Shown here: piece after piece, positions 7,797 through 17,472 of the stretch
Numbering within the stretch: the stretch's first letter is position 1
How the letters are laid out: each line of letters starts with the position of its first letter
Assembly (NCBI GenBank): GCA_017965425.1
Contig: JAGCPY010000003.1
Location: 36,160-100,159 of the forward strand
DNA from: Bacteroidaceae bacterium
GTDB taxonomy: Bacteria; Bacteroidota; Bacteroidia; Bacteroidales; Bacteroidaceae
Length of the DNA stretch: 64,000 nt
Direction: 5' to 3'
Translations under genes and position numbers: made by a program
Notes under the pieces: model-generated
What the model was told of the DNA's origin: nothing
Databases searched by the model: none
What the model saw: the letters and a program-made list of their open reading frames with translations, nothing else

Positions 7797-8804
7797 ATGC
7801 GTATGATTACCTATTTGGCAATCTTTGCATTATTGTTTGTCCTGGAGCTGATCTACATGAGGCTTGCCCTGCGTCTTCATATCGTGGACAGGCCGAATGA
7901 GCGAAGCTCCCACTCCCATATTGTGCTGCGTGGAGGCGGAATTGTCTTTCTGCTTGGCGTCTGGTTGTGGGCTGCTTTCTTTGGCTTTCACTATCCGTGG
8001 TTCCTGGCGGGTATGGCGCTCATAGCAGTGGTCAGCTTCGTGGATGACGTCCACAGCCTGCCCGATTCATGGCGACTGGTCGTTCAGTTTGCCTCCATGA
8101 TATTGGCATTCGTCGATTTGGCTCCAATGGGGCTGGATTGGTGGTGGGAAGTGGCGGCTCTTATCGTCTGCGTAGGCATTCTCAATGCCTATAACTTTAT
8201 GGACGGCATCAACGGCATCACGGGCGGCTATTCCTTGGCGGTACTGCTGCCGTTGTTGTACTTGGACACTTGTGGCCTTGAACGTCTGGGGCTGTCGGCT
8301 CCTTTCATAGAGCCCTCGTTCCTGCTTGTTGCCACGTTGTCTGCCCTCGTCCTCTGCTTCTTCAACTTCCGGACGAAGGCCAAATGTTTTGCGGGCGACG
8401 TGGGCAGCATTGGCGTGGCGTTCATCATCGTCTTTGCGCTGGCACGCCTGATGGTGGCCACGCAGGATGTCAGCTACATTGCCTTCCTGTTGCTCTATGG
8501 TGTGGATTCCGTCCTGACGATTTGCCATCGCATCCTGTTGCATGAGAATTTGGGCGTAGCGCACAGAAAGCACGCCTTCCAACTGATGACCAATGAGCTG
8601 AAGATGCCACACCTGGTGGTGTCTTCCATCTATATGAGCCTGCAACTTGTGGTGTCCTTCGGGATGATTTTCCTGTCGGTGAACAATTACGTGTATTGCC
8701 TCATCGTCGGATTGATAGTTGCTGCCGCCTATCTGTTGTTCATGAAGAAGTACTATCATCTGCACGAAGAATACCTGGCCTCTTTGCCGGGGAACGAAAA
8801 GTGA
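7797..8804 (+). CDS. Undecaprenyl-phosphate sugar-1-phosphate transferase (WecA/MraY family)
   Basis: A 335-residue polytopic membrane protein with about 9-11 hydrophobic segments. Family motifs are VDDVHSLPDSWRL, NAYNFMDGINGITGG (Asp-rich catalytic loop), FAGDVGSIGVAF and the cytoplasmic RILLHENLGVAHRKHAFQ loop with basic/His residues. The family joins GlcNAc-1-P or a related sugar phosphate to undecaprenyl phosphate. It starts 10 bp after the aminotransferase and its stop overlaps the next start (ATGA). A second initiating transferase next to a PglC-like enzyme is common in Bacteroidales polysaccharide loci. Confidence 0.86.
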   Translation: MRMITYLAIFALLFVLELIYMRLALRLHIVDRPNERSSHSHIVLRGGGIVFLLGVWLWAAFFGFHYPWFLAGMALIAVVSFVDDVHSLPDSWRLVVQFASMILAFVDLAPMGLDWWWEVAALIVCVGILNAYNFMDGINGITGGYSLAVLLPLLYLDTCGLERLGLSAPFIEPSFLLVATLSALVLCFFNFRTKAKCFAGDVGSIGVAFIIVFALARLMVATQDVSYIAFLLLYGVDSVLTICHRILLHENLGVAHRKHAFQLMTNELKMPHLVVSSIYMSLQLVVSFGMIFLSVNNYVYCLIVGLIVAAAYLLFMKKYYHLHEEYLASLPGNEK

Positions 8805-9931
8805 TGACCAAACCCGTAGAACATCTATTATCTCTCTTGCGCTCCTCTTTATGGGGAGCGCCTTTTGATTTACGTGGACAGGTGTGGACGCACGCCCAGT
8901 ACCTCCCTGTCATGCAGCTTGCCAAGCAGCAGGCGGTGGCAGGACTGGTGGCACAAGCACTCATGGCCTCTGGCGTGAAGCTGGAGCGGCAGGATGCGCT
9001 GGAAGTGTACACCTTGACGAGGAATATCCGCCAGCGTAACGAGCAGATGGATGATGCTGTCGTTCAGCTCTGTCAGCTGTTAGAGGGTCAGGGCATCCGC
9101 TTCCTCGTCTTCAAGGGCCAGACGCTTTCCGCACTCTATCCCGACGGTGGTCTTCGCCAGAGCGGCGACATCGATTTCATCTGCCACCCCGACGACTGGT
9201 CGCGTGCTGCGGCATTCTTTTGCCAGAAGTGGGGCGTGACTCTCGACGATTCGACGACCGAGAAGGACGTGCAGTTCCAATATGAAGGCGTCGTGTATGA
9301 GTTGCACAAAAAGCTGACCGTCTTCACCTATCCGTCCCACCAGCGCTATTGGGACGAGGTGGTGATGCCCGAAATTTGGTCGAACCCCTATTCCTTGACC
9401 ATCAAGGGGCAGGACGTTCCCACGCTGTCGCCCACCTATAATATTCTCTACGTTTTTGTCCACATCTTCCACCACTTGATATCAGACGGCATCGGGTTGC
9501 GGCAGTTCTGTGACTGGGCCATCCTGTTGACGAGTTGTGTGGGATGGCCTCACGATAAGAAACTGAACGGCTTTGCTCCGACGCTGCTGCAGAAGCACTT
9601 GGAGGGCATCGGACTGACGCGGGCTTACACAGGGTTGGGGGCCATCCTGACCCTGTATTTGCAAGTGCCGTCGTTCGTCTTGAAAGTGACCGATGACGAC
9701 TGCCGCCGCGCTCCGTCATTGTTTCAGAACATGCTGGAGATGGGCAATTTCGGACACAATAAGAGCTACAGCCAGGAGCGGGGCGTTCTTCATGGTGTGC
9801 AGCATTTGCGCAGAATCACCCTTCAGGCTCGCCGCTTCTACCACTATGCGCCGGCGGAGGCGTTGTGGCATGTTCCCTACATGTTCCGCTGGTGGTGCAA
9901 GAAGTTGTGGAAGCTAATTTCAAGACGATGA
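8804..9931 (+). CDS. Nucleotidyltransferase-family protein (NTP_transf_5-like)
   Basis: A 375-residue protein. The start at ATG 8804 overlaps the previous stop by 4 bp, so an upstream in-frame extension is rejected. Residues 100-130 hold FLVFKGQTLSALYP and then GLRQSGDIDFICHPDDW, the KG...R..DID pattern of uncharacterised nucleotidyltransferases common in polysaccharide loci. The rest is mostly helical, with aromatic- and His-rich segments (YVFVHIFHHL). A role in synthesis or export of the glycan is inferred only from position. It ends overlapping the YjbH-like start by 4 bp. Confidence 0.72.
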   Translation: MTKPVEHLLSLLRSSLWGAPFDLRGQVWTHAQYLPVMQLAKQQAVAGLVAQALMASGVKLERQDALEVYTLTRNIRQRNEQMDDAVVQLCQLLEGQGIRFLVFKGQTLSALYPDGGLRQSGDIDFICHPDDWSRAAAFFCQKWGVTLDDSTTEKDVQFQYEGVVYELHKKLTVFTYPSHQRYWDEVVMPEIWSNPYSLTIKGQDVPTLSPTYNILYVFVHIFHHLISDGIGLRQFCDWAILLTSCVGWPHDKKLNGFAPTLLQKHLEGIGLTRAYTGLGAILTLYLQVPSFVLKVTDDDCRRAPSLFQNMLEMGNFGHNKSYSQERGVLHGVQHLRRITLQARRFYHYAPAEALWHVPYMFRWWCKKLWKLISRR

Positions 9932-10677
9932 GAGTCTGGTGGGTGGCGTTGCTGTGTTGTTGGGCAGTCTCAGTCAGCGCTCAGGAATATACGGGTACGA
10001 CGGGTTTGTTGCAGGTTCCGTCGGCAGAAATGGACAGTGCAGGAGCTTTCCGCGTTGGTGGATGGTTCCTGCACCGTCGTTTTCTGCCCGAGACGCTGCA
10101 CGGCACCCGAGAGCCGTACAATAGTTTCGGCTATACGGCTGGACTGACGGTGTTCCGTTGGCTGGAGATTTCCTATTCAGGTGTGCTGCTGAAGATGCAC
10201 CCGAACAGAGACCCCTCCCGTCCGCTTCGATACTGCAACGAGGACCGGCACGTCAGCCTGAAGGTTCGTCCCTTGAAGGAGGGCCGTTGGTGGCCGTCGG
10301 TGGCGGTGGGCATCGACGATGTGGGCGACTTCTCGCTCTTCCGCGAGGCGGACGCGCAGGAATACAACAACTACTTCGAGTCTTACTATATCGCCGCTTC
10401 CAAGCACGTGGAGACAGATTGGGGACTGTTGGGCCTGCATCTGACGTATCGCCATTATCCCTATGCCGCCAACCGCAACCGCGAGGGGCTGGCAGGCGGT
10501 ATCACGTTGCGCCCCAGATTCTTCCGTCCCTTGCGCTTCATCCTTGAGTGGGACGGGGCATACTCCAGCGTGGGAGCTGACGTCCTGCTGTGGCGTCACC
10601 TCTTCGCACAAGTGTGTCTGACCGACGGCTATTGGCCAACGGTCGGATTGTCCTATCATTATCAGATTCCTTTGTAA
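9928..10677 (+). CDS. YjbH-like outer-membrane beta-barrel protein
   Basis: A 249-residue secreted protein with signal peptide MRVWWVALLCCWAVSVSAQ. The mature start YTGTTGLLQVPSAEMDSAGAFRVGG resembles the GLxQxPTA start of YjbH-family proteins, followed by alternating-hydrophobicity strands ending in an aromatic-rich C-terminus (YWPTVGLSYHYQIPL), as in barrel proteins. YjbH proteins are linked to exopolysaccharide production. ATG 9928 overlaps the previous stop (ATGA). It is much shorter than proteobacterial YjbH (about 700 residues). It closes the glycan block and converges with the next gene. Confidence 0.72.
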   Translation: MRVWWVALLCCWAVSVSAQEYTGTTGLLQVPSAEMDSAGAFRVGGWFLHRRFLPETLHGTREPYNSFGYTAGLTVFRWLEISYSGVLLKMHPNRDPSRPLRYCNEDRHVSLKVRPLKEGRWWPSVAVGIDDVGDFSLFREADAQEYNNYFESYYIAASKHVETDWGLLGLHLTYRHYPYAANRNREGLAGGITLRPRFFRPLRFILEWDGAYSSVGADVLLWRHLFAQVCLTDGYWPTVGLSYHYQIPL

Positions 10678-10818
10678 GGCTGTCGCTCGTTTTTTTCTTT
10701 GGCCTCAGCTGTTTGACGGTGTTGGTGTTCGCGTCAGCCCGTTGCTCCCCTGCGCGCTGTCGGCTTGCATCTCCAGGCGTTGCTGCCGTTGCCGTCGTGG
10801 ATTCGGTCCGGGCGGTTC

Positions 10819-11433
10819 TTACTTGACCCTTGTCAGTTTGAACTTTTGCTTTTCGTCCAGTTTCCCGCTGAGGAACCTGCCGTCGTTCGAGAGCGTCATG
10901 GTGTCTTTCTCTTCACCATCGTCCATGATGATGCGGTTGCCTTGGACGACATAGGTGCTCTTTTGCGATTTGGGCGCTATGGCCAAGGCCGCTTTTATGG
11001 CTTTGCGCTTGAGCCAACTGACGCCGGCGGCTTTCAGAGCGTCTTCGCTGATCTTCATGTCCGCTTGCATCACCAGGTTCTTTTCGTCTTTGAATTCCAC
11101 GATCACGGCTGTCTTCATGCCCGTCTTCATGGCTTGCGCCATCTGGACAGCTTCTTCCAGATGCTTGTCCAGCTCTTTTAGTTCCTTCTCGTTCAGCTTG
11201 CGGCCTTTCTTCTTTTCTGCCTTGCTGATGGCTTCCTGGCGTGCATCTTTTATCTTTTTGTCAACTTCCTTCAGCTGCTCGTTCAGTTCGTCGGCGAGGA
11301 TGTTGTCATGCTTGTAGATGCGTCCGGCCATATTTGTCTGTGCGTTCGCCAAGAGGGCCGCAAAGAACAAGATGCATACGGCCGTTGCGCGGTGAAGGTG
11401 CGCGGAGCGAGAGGTAAATGTGTTTGTTTTCAT
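10819..11433 (-). CDS. Secreted protein of unknown function with charged helix
   Basis: A 204-residue protein with a signal peptide ending near LLANAQ. Residues about 45-105 are a highly charged, probably coiled-coil region (ELNEQLKEVDKKIKDARQ, KAEKKKGRKLNEKELKEL). The C-terminal half alternates strands (TYVVQGNRIIMDDGEEKDT), like small lipocalin- or DUF-type secreted proteins that report on a stored value. I do not recognise the family. A promoter -7 box lies 35 bp upstream, and a hairpin isolates it from the TonB receptor gene. Confidence 0.7.
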   Translation of the reverse strand: MKTNTFTSRSAHLHRATAVCILFFAALLANAQTNMAGRIYKHDNILADELNEQLKEVDKKIKDARQEAISKAEKKKGRKLNEKELKELDKHLEEAVQMAQAMKTGMKTAVIVEFKDEKNLVMQADMKISEDALKAAGVSWLKRKAIKAALAIAPKSQKSTYVVQGNRIIMDDGEEKDTMTLSNDGRFLSGKLDEKQKFKLTRVK

Positions 11434-11467
11434 CGTGTTGATGTTGTTATGGGTTTGAATTTGGACG

Positions 11468-11475
11468 CAAAGTTA
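11468..11475 (-). promoter_or_regulatory. Promoter -7 box for the 204-residue secreted protein
   Basis: TAACTTTG on the minus strand, 35 bp before the start codon. No convincing -33 TTG was seen. Confidence 0.6.
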
Positions 11476-11575
11476 CGGATTCCTTCGTGAAATGCCATCG
11501 ATTTATATGGGATAATTCACTCGTTCCTTCGTTTCCCCTCTTTTTTGAGACAGTTTTTTGCTGAAAGACAAAACC

Positions 11576-11609
11576 AGAAGCCCTGCAAGTTCACGCTTGC
11601 AGGGCTTCT
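11576..11609 (-). terminator. Hairpin downstream of TonB receptor
   Basis: A perfect 14-bp stem (AGAAGCCCTGCAAG and its complement) with a 6-nt loop. On the minus strand it is followed by GGTTTTGTCTTT, a weak U-tract, so it probably ends the trkA/TonB transcript. Confidence 0.7.
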
Positions 11610-11627
11610 GGCGTTTTGCAGGGTGGC

Positions 11628-11715
11628 ATCGCGTGTACACCTTCGGCTCGGAAGGTGTACACTTTCGGCCTGGAACGTGTACACCTTCTGTCAGGAACGT
11701 ACGGACGTTCAGAGG
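11628..11715. repeat. 22-bp quasi-palindromic array A (4 units)
   Basis: Units begin at 11628, 11650, 11672 and 11694. The best are GGAAGGTGTACACTTTCGG and GGAACGTGTACACCTTCTG. The last unit overlaps the stop codon of the TonB receptor gene. Same family as arrays B to F. Confidence 0.88.
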
Positions 11716-13928
11716 CGGACGCGCACACCTGCGAGGACGAAGATGCCGGGCTGGGGGATGTTGCCGAGGTCGAAGTAGCGCTTGTTGAAAAGGTTGGTGG
11801 CTTCGGCCCACAGTTCGTAGCGGCGTGCCGTCCAGCGGAGTTTCAGGTCGAGGGTGGCGTAGGGGTCGTAGGGGACCAGACGTCCAGTGGATTGCGCGTT
11901 CTCGTAGAGGAGGTAGGCGCCCATGCGGTCCTGCCAGCGCAGCGTCCATGCGGCGGAGAGGCGGCTGACGATGGGGTGGGAGAGGGTGGCCACGAGCTTG
12001 TGGCGTAAATACTCCATCGCGTAGTTCGACTTATAGATGACGACTTCGTCGTGGCGCTGTTGGTGGATGAAGGCGTAGGCGAGGTCGAGGGCGATTGGCG
12101 ATGGCTTGTGCGAGGTCAAAGCGCGGGGGCAGACAGGCGAAATCTGGAAATGGGCCTGGGCCTGAAAGCCCATGTTGTCGAGATTGAAGTTGGCGCTGTG
12201 GAAGACGTCGTCGGCGCTGTACATGACCCAGTCTATCATGTTGTTCCCGCGATGGTAGAAGGCTTTGAGGGTGAGCGAGAGGGCAGAGCTCGGTTCCGGC
12301 ATCGAGCTGAGCCGTCGGGCGCAGTGGAGGGTTGTCCCAAGCTGCACGCTGTGACTCTCTTCGGCTTGCATCCCCTGGTTGCCTTCGTGGGTGGGCGATT
12401 TGTAATAGAGGTCGGTGAAGGTGGGCAGACGAAAGCCTTTGTTGTAGCTGGCAAAGAGCCGCCAATGGGCGTTGGGCGTGTAGGCGATGTCAATGCCTGG
12501 ATAGAGTCGGAAGTGGTGGTCGAAGCGCGAGTTTCTGTTGGCCAGCAGGCCAGCGCTCACTGTCCAGTGTGTCAGGGTGAGCGTGTGCTCGGCGTTGAAA
12601 CTGAGGTTGGTGCGCGAGTCGGCTTTGGTGTAGGTGCCTCCCATGTATCCGTCTCGGGGTTGCAGGGTTGCCCGTCCGAGGCTTGAGCTGTGTATGTTCT
12701 CCTCCCTCACTTCGGTGCCGATGGCAGTGCGGCCTGCAGCCCAGGCGAGGCTGGCGCTGACGCGGGCTCCGTGGACGTCGCTCTGGTGGAAGTTCTCGCC
12801 TGTGGCGGTGTGGCGGATGAGCTGGAAATTGTCGAGGAGGCGGTTCCAGTAAATCTCCGGACGCACACGCACGCGTCCCTTGGTCTCTGCCCCTGCGCTG
12901 AGAATGAACCGACGGTTGTGCTCCCACTGATTCGGGTAGGCGGCGGAATAGAAAGTGTTGGCGCCGTAGGCCTTTTCGCTGTAACCTGCTTGCAGGTCGA
13001 GGCGGAAGTCCGTGGCGTCGTACTCGCCGTACAGGAAGACTTGCCCTTTCCGGAAGTCGCTGTTCGCCGTGGCACCGTCGGAACGGAGGTAGGAGGCAGA
13101 CAGTGAAGACGAAAACACCTCGGAAGACCCTCCCCCCGCCCTCTCCGTCAAGGAACGGGCGGTGTGTGCCAGACTGGTTGAAAGGCGTATGTCTGCCCCG
13201 AAGGTGGCGTAGCTGCCTCCTTGCGCTCCGCCTTCAACAGACAAAAGCCTTGAAGGGATTTTGGAATTTGCTCCCTCCCTAAAAGAGAGGGCGGGGGGAG
13301 GGTCTTCCGAAGGGCTGCTCGTGCTTTGTCTGTTTCTTGTCACGATATTGATGGCTCCTCCGAAAGCCGAGGCTCCGTAAACGCGCGAGGCTGCGCCTTC
13401 GAGGATTTCGATGCGCTCGATGTCTGCAAGGCCGACAGGGAAGTCGGCGGCAAGGTGTCCGGTGTGTGGGGAAGAGATGTTGACGCCGTTCAGGAGGATG
13501 ATGATCTGGTCGAACGTGCCGCCATTGATGCTGATGTCCGATTGAATACCAAAGCCGCCACGTTGTCGGACGTCCACGCCGACGGCTGTTTTCAGGAGGT
13601 CAGTGACGCTTTGCGCCGCCGATGCCTCGATTTGCTGGCGGGAGATGATGCCCACGATGCGTGCCGATTGCAGCGCCGTGAGCGGCGACATGGTTCCCGA
13701 GACGGTCACTTCGGAAAGTTCGGTCTCGTCGTCCTCGTCGTCAATGCTGCGGTTGACGGTCGGCTGCATGGCCTCTACCTTGGGGATGATCATGCTGGCC
13801 ATCATTCCAACAGTGAGGACGCCAATGCGCACTTCCCGGTGCAGGCTCGCGAAGACGGCATAGCCTTTGCGGCAAAACCGACGGAAGGTGACCGGCGCGT
13901 TTGCGCGTGAAAAGTGTTTACGTTTCAT
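11709..13928 (-). CDS. TonB-dependent outer-membrane receptor (BtuB-like size)
   Basis: A 739-residue receptor. After a long basic N-terminus and hydrophobic segment comes a TonB-box-like LSEVTVSG (about 71-78), then the plug domain (RQQIEASAAQSVTDLLK, GVDVRQRGG, ADIERIEILEG-type region, YGASAFGGAINIVTRN) and a barrel ending in aromatic-rich strands (NLFNKRYFDLGNIPQPG, GVRVRL). It imports a ligand across the outer membrane with TonB energy; the small size resembles cobalamin or metal-chelate receptors, but the ligand is unknown. Two Pro- or Gly-rich loops after the plug are encoded by arms of a perfect inverted repeat (13121-13309). Downstream of trkA by 55 bp, probably in the same transcript. 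Confidence 0.87.
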   Translation of the reverse strand: MKRKHFSRANAPVTFRRFCRKGYAVFASLHREVRIGVLTVGMMASMIIPKVEAMQPTVNRSIDDEDDETELSEVTVSGTMSPLTALQSARIVGIISRQQIEASAAQSVTDLLKTAVGVDVRQRGGFGIQSDISINGGTFDQIIILLNGVNISSPHTGHLAADFPVGLADIERIEILEGAASRVYGASAFGGAINIVTRNRQSTSSPSEDPPPALSFREGANSKIPSRLLSVEGGAQGGSYATFGADIRLSTSLAHTARSLTERAGGGSSEVFSSSLSASYLRSDGATANSDFRKGQVFLYGEYDATDFRLDLQAGYSEKAYGANTFYSAAYPNQWEHNRRFILSAGAETKGRVRVRPEIYWNRLLDNFQLIRHTATGENFHQSDVHGARVSASLAWAAGRTAIGTEVREENIHSSSLGRATLQPRDGYMGGTYTKADSRTNLSFNAEHTLTLTHWTVSAGLLANRNSRFDHHFRLYPGIDIAYTPNAHWRLFASYNKGFRLPTFTDLYYKSPTHEGNQGMQAEESHSVQLGTTLHCARRLSSMPEPSSALSLTLKAFYHRGNNMIDWVMYSADDVFHSANFNLDNMGFQAQAHFQISPVCPRALTSHKPSPIALDLAYAFIHQQRHDEVVIYKSNYAMEYLRHKLVATLSHPIVSRLSAAWTLRWQDRMGAYLLYENAQSTGRLVPYDPYATLDLKLRWTARRYELWAEATNLFNKRYFDLGNIPQPGIFVLAGVRVRL
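13121..13309. repeat. 25-bp perfect inverted repeat inside the TonB receptor gene
   Basis: 13121-13145 and 13285-13309 are exact reverse complements (core GACCCTCCCCCCGCCCTC), 139 bp apart. Both arms are in frame without stops, and encode SEDPPPALSF on one side and ERAGGGSSEV on the other, in the region just after the plug domain. Confidence 0.92.
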
Positions 13929-13983
13929 CGATAAGGAATCAAAAGAGTTAAGAAAAGGTATAAAAGAAAGAGGCGTTTCTTTC

Positions 13984-15363
13984 TTAGTGGAACATGCTGA
14001 AGAGTCCGCCTTGCGGCTTCTTGAAGAAGTGGTCGAGCTGTTTGAACAAGGCCGTTCGCGAGAAGACGACTACAAGGTCGCCGGGCAAGATTTGTGTGTG
14101 GCCGTTCACGAGCTGGCCGACACCGTCGCGAACTATGCCGCCGATGGTGATGCCCTTTGGCAGTCCGAGCTTCATCACGGGTGCCTTCGTGACGGGTGAG
14201 CCTTCCACGGCCACGAACTCGGCCACGTCGGCGTCGGCGATGGTGAGGCTCTTCACGCTGGTGACGTCGGCGTCGAGCATCATCTGGTAGATGTGGCTGG
14301 CGGCGATGGCCTTCTTGTTGATGATGGTGCCGATGTCCAGCTTCTCGGCCATCGTAATATATTCCATGTTCTCCACCAAGGCGACGGTCTTTCGGATGCC
14401 CATGCGCTTGGCAGCCAGGCACGCCAGTATGTTGGTCTCGGTCTCTGCGGTGAGGGCGCAGAAGGCTTGCGTCTGGCGGATGCCCTCTTCCTGCAAGAGC
14501 TGCGTGTCCCTGCCGTCGCCATTGATGATGAGCACATCGTCGTTGTCCAGGATGTCCGTCAGCTGCTGACAGCGCACAGGATCCTGCTCGATGACCTTGG
14601 CTTCCATGTAGTCGGGTAAGAGGTGGCAGGTCTGCACGGCAATACGTCCGCCGCCCATGATGATGAGCTTGCGCACGTCGGGGTAGCCGTCCTTGCCCAC
14701 CAGCTTCCGAATGGTCGGCACGAACTTCTTGGTGGTCATGAAGTAGGCGATGTCGTTGAGCTTCAGTTCGTCAAAACCGCCGGGGATGATGGTGTCGTCG
14801 TCGCGCTTGATGGCCACGATGTGGTAGGGCGAAGCGGGTGGACACAGGTCCTTCAGCTGTTGACCGAAGAGGGCGGTGGCTTCTTCGCGGAGCTTGATGC
14901 CGAGAATCGTCAGGGCGCCATTGTGCACATCCCACCACAGGCGGGCCCACGAGCGGCGCACGCCCTCGACAATCTCCTGGGCGGCAAGGACTTCAGGATA
15001 GATCAGCGACTCGATGCCCATCGAGGTGAAAAATTCACGGTTGCGCTCCTGCAGGTATTCTGCATTGTCGATGCGGGCGACGGTCTTGCGGGCGCCAAGG
15101 CTATGGGCCAGCATACAACACGTCATGTTCTTTGTCTCGGAAGGTGTGACGGCGATGAAGAGGTCGGCCTGCGGAGTTCCAGCCTCCTTGAGGCCGCTGA
15201 TGCTGGTGGGCGAAACGCAGAGGGTCATCAGGTCCAGACCGTCGGTGGCTCGCGCCAGCTTGTCGCCATCGGGGTCGATGAGCACGATGTCGTGGTTCTC
15301 TTTTGAGAGGAGTCCTGCCAAGTGGCTGCCTACGGCGCCGGCGCCGGCGATGATGATTTTCAT
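13984..15363 (-). CDS. trkA: Trk potassium uptake regulator TrkA
   Basis: A 459-residue protein made of two tandem RCK units, the full length of TrkA. The first NAD-binding motif is IIAGAGAVGSHLAGLL at the N-terminus and the second is LIIMGGGRIAVQTCHLL at about residue 233; each is followed by a RCK_C domain (ATALFGQQL, VAVEGSPVTKAPVMKLGLP). TrkA sits on the cytoplasmic face of the TrkH K+ channel and gates it in response to nucleotides. It follows dxs after 75 bp, a linkage known in Bacteroides, but no trkH is next to it here; a TonB receptor gene takes that place. Confidence 0.92.
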   Translation of the reverse strand: MKIIIAGAGAVGSHLAGLLSKENHDIVLIDPDGDKLARATDGLDLMTLCVSPTSISGLKEAGTPQADLFIAVTPSETKNMTCCMLAHSLGARKTVARIDNAEYLQERNREFFTSMGIESLIYPEVLAAQEIVEGVRRSWARLWWDVHNGALTILGIKLREEATALFGQQLKDLCPPASPYHIVAIKRDDDTIIPGGFDELKLNDIAYFMTTKKFVPTIRKLVGKDGYPDVRKLIIMGGGRIAVQTCHLLPDYMEAKVIEQDPVRCQQLTDILDNDDVLIINGDGRDTQLLQEEGIRQTQAFCALTAETETNILACLAAKRMGIRKTVALVENMEYITMAEKLDIGTIINKKAIAASHIYQMMLDADVTSVKSLTIADADVAEFVAVEGSPVTKAPVMKLGLPKGITIGGIVRDGVGQLVNGHTQILPGDLVVVFSRTALFKQLDHFFKKPQGGLFSMFH

Positions 15364-15438
15364 GTCTTGAGGGTGAGTGTTTGGGGCTTTTACGGCTCAC
15401 GGGACGCTGGCGTCTCATGAGTGTCAAAGGTATTCAGG

Positions 15439-17340
15439 TTAGCAGAGTGCTTTCTTGATGCCTTCCACGTCGATGCCACAGAGATGGTGGAGTTCTTTGA
15501 GCGAACCGTGTTCCACGAACTGATCTGGCAGGCCGAGGCGGATGACGCGTGGCGTGGCACCGTGGTCGGCCATCCACTCCAGCACCGCACTTCCGAGGCC
15601 GCCCGTGCGGACGCCGTCTTCGAGGGTGACGATGCGGCGGAACTTGGCGGCCACTTCTGTCAGCAGCCGCTCGTCAAGGGGCTTGAGGAAACGCATGTCG
15701 TAGTGGGCGATGGAGAGTCCGGGATGCTCGGCTTCGGCTTGCCGGATGGCCTCTGCGGCAGCGGTGCCGAGGGGGCCAATGGACAGCAGGGCCACGTCGC
15801 TCCCGTCCTTGAGGCGGCGTCCGCGTCCAATCGGAATCTCCTGCATCGGGCAACGCCAGTTCACTTGGGAACCTCGTCCGCGTGGGTAGCGGATGACGAA
15901 GGGACCCGTGTCGCGCAACTGGGCCGTGTACATCAGGTGGCGCAGCTCGTGCTCGTCCATGGGGGAGGCAATGGTCAGGTTGGGAATGGGGCGCAGGTAG
16001 GCCAGGTCGAAAGCTCCATGATGCGTGGGGCCGTCCTCGCCGACGAGTCCGGCACGATCCAGGCACAGGATGATGTGGAGGCGTGAGATGCAGACGTCGT
16101 GGATGAGATTGTCATAGGCGCGCTGCGCAAAGCTTGAATAGATGTTGCAGAAGGGCAACAGGCCGTCCTTGGCCATGCCAGCCGAGAAGGTCACGGCGTG
16201 TCCCTCTGCGATGCCAACGTCATAGGCGCGGTGGGGTAACGCCTGCATCATAATGTTCATCGAACAGCCCGTAGGCATGGCAGGCGTGACGCCCACGATG
16301 CGTTCGTTTTCGCGTGCCAGCTCAAGCAACGTATGTCCGAAGACATCCTGGAACTTGGGGGCAAGGCCGGTTTCGTCGGTGTGCTGAATCTCCCCTGTCT
16401 GTGGGTCGAACTTCCCAGGTGCGTGCCAGATGGCACCGCCGTTCTCGGCTGGTTCGAAGCCTTTTCCCTTGATGGTGTGGATGTGCAGCAGTTTGGGGCC
16501 GCGCATGTCCTTGATGGTCCGTAGTGTACGCACCAGCTCGATGACGTCATGACCATCGGTGGGGCCGAAGTAGCGGATATTCATTCCCTCGAAGATGTTC
16601 TGCTGGCGGTTGATAAGGCTCTTGACGGAATTGTTAAAGCGCAGGATGACCTGCTTGCGTCCCTCGGTGAGCCATCCCAAAGAGAACATCTTCCGGGCTG
16701 TGCGGTCGCGGAGGCGATTGTATGTCGAACTCGTCTGCAAGCGGTGCAGCAAGTGTTTCATGCCGCCAACGCTTCGGTCGATTGACATATTATTGTCGTT
16801 CAGGATGATGAGCACGTCGTTGGGCGTGTTGGCGGCGTTGTTGAGTCCTTCGTAAGCCAGTCCGCCGCTCATCGAACCGTCGCCGATGACGGCCACAACA
16901 TGCCTCCGCGTTTCCTTCTTTGCTTTCGCGGCCAGTGCCATGCCCAGGGCAGCCGAGATGCTGTTGGACGCGTGGCCGGAGGTGAACGCGTCATACTCGC
17001 TTTCCTCGGGCGAGGGGAAGGGCTTGATGCCGTGGAAGTGGCGGTTGGTGGAAAAAGCTTCGCGGCGACCCGTGAGGATCTTGTGGCCGTAGGCTTGATG
17101 CCCTACGTCCCAGAGGATGCGGTCGTAGGGCGTATTGTAAACATAATGCAAGGCCACGGTCAGCTCCACGACGCCGAGGCTCGAAGCGAAGTGCCCGGGA
17201 TTGCCAGCCACCTCGTCAATGATGTCCTGTCGCAACTCGCGGCAAACTTCGGGCAGTTGCTCGATGGGCAGTTTGCGCAAGTCCTCCGGCAGATTGATTT
17301 GTTTCAGTAGAGGATAGTCTGTGTGCTTGGTTTCGCTCAT
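15439..17340 (-). CDS. dxs: 1-deoxy-D-xylulose-5-phosphate synthase
   Basis: A 633-residue DXS from ATG 17340 ([18 protein letters not shown]); the longer open frame upstream is rejected because a promoter lies between. Thiamine-diphosphate motifs: [31 protein letters not shown], the central [12 protein letters not shown] with catalytic Glu, and the transketolase-type [18 protein letters not shown]. It condenses pyruvate and glyceraldehyde 3-phosphate to DXP, the first step of the MEP isoprenoid pathway. First gene of a dxs-trkA-TonB receptor set with a -7 box 18 bp upstream. Confidence 0.96.
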   Translation of the reverse strand: MSETKHTDYPLLKQINLPEDLRKLPIEQLPEVCRELRQDIIDEVAGNPGHFASSLGVVELTVALHYVYNTPYDRILWDVGHQAYGHKILTGRREAFSTNRHFHGIKPFPSPEESEYDAFTSGHASNSISAALGMALAAKAKKETRRHVVAVIGDGSMSGGLAYEGLNNAANTPNDVLIILNDNNMSIDRSVGGMKHLLHRLQTSSTYNRLRDRTARKMFSLGWLTEGRKQVILRFNNSVKSLINRQQNIFEGMNIRYFGPTDGHDVIELVRTLRTIKDMRGPKLLHIHTIKGKGFEPAENGGAIWHAPGKFDPQTGEIQHTDETGLAPKFQDVFGHTLLELARENERIVGVTPAMPTGCSMNIMMQALPHRAYDVGIAEGHAVTFSAGMAKDGLLPFCNIYSSFAQRAYDNLIHDVCISRLHIILCLDRAGLVGEDGPTHHGAFDLAYLRPIPNLTIASPMDEHELRHLMYTAQLRDTGPFVIRYPRGRGSQVNWRCPMQEIPIGRGRRLKDGSDVALLSIGPLGTAAAEAIRQAEAEHPGLSIAHYDMRFLKPLDERLLTEVAAKFRRIVTLEDGVRTGGLGSAVLEWMADHGATPRVIRLGLPDQFVEHGSLKELHHLCGIDVEGIKKALC

Positions 17341-17357
17341 GACAATAAATTTCGGGG

Positions 17358-17365
17358 CAAAGATA
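17358..17365 (-). promoter_or_regulatory. Promoter -7 box for dxs
   Basis: TATCTTTG on the minus strand ends 18 bp before the dxs start, giving a leader of only about 10 nt. Confidence 0.65.
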
Positions 17366-17472
17366 AGGAAAAATAGAACGCAACGTCTCAAAGAAGGCGG
17401 GTTTTTATGCAAAGAAGCCATGAAATGATGATTTTTCGCCTCTCCCGTGTACCTTCGCGTGTAAGAATTGTG

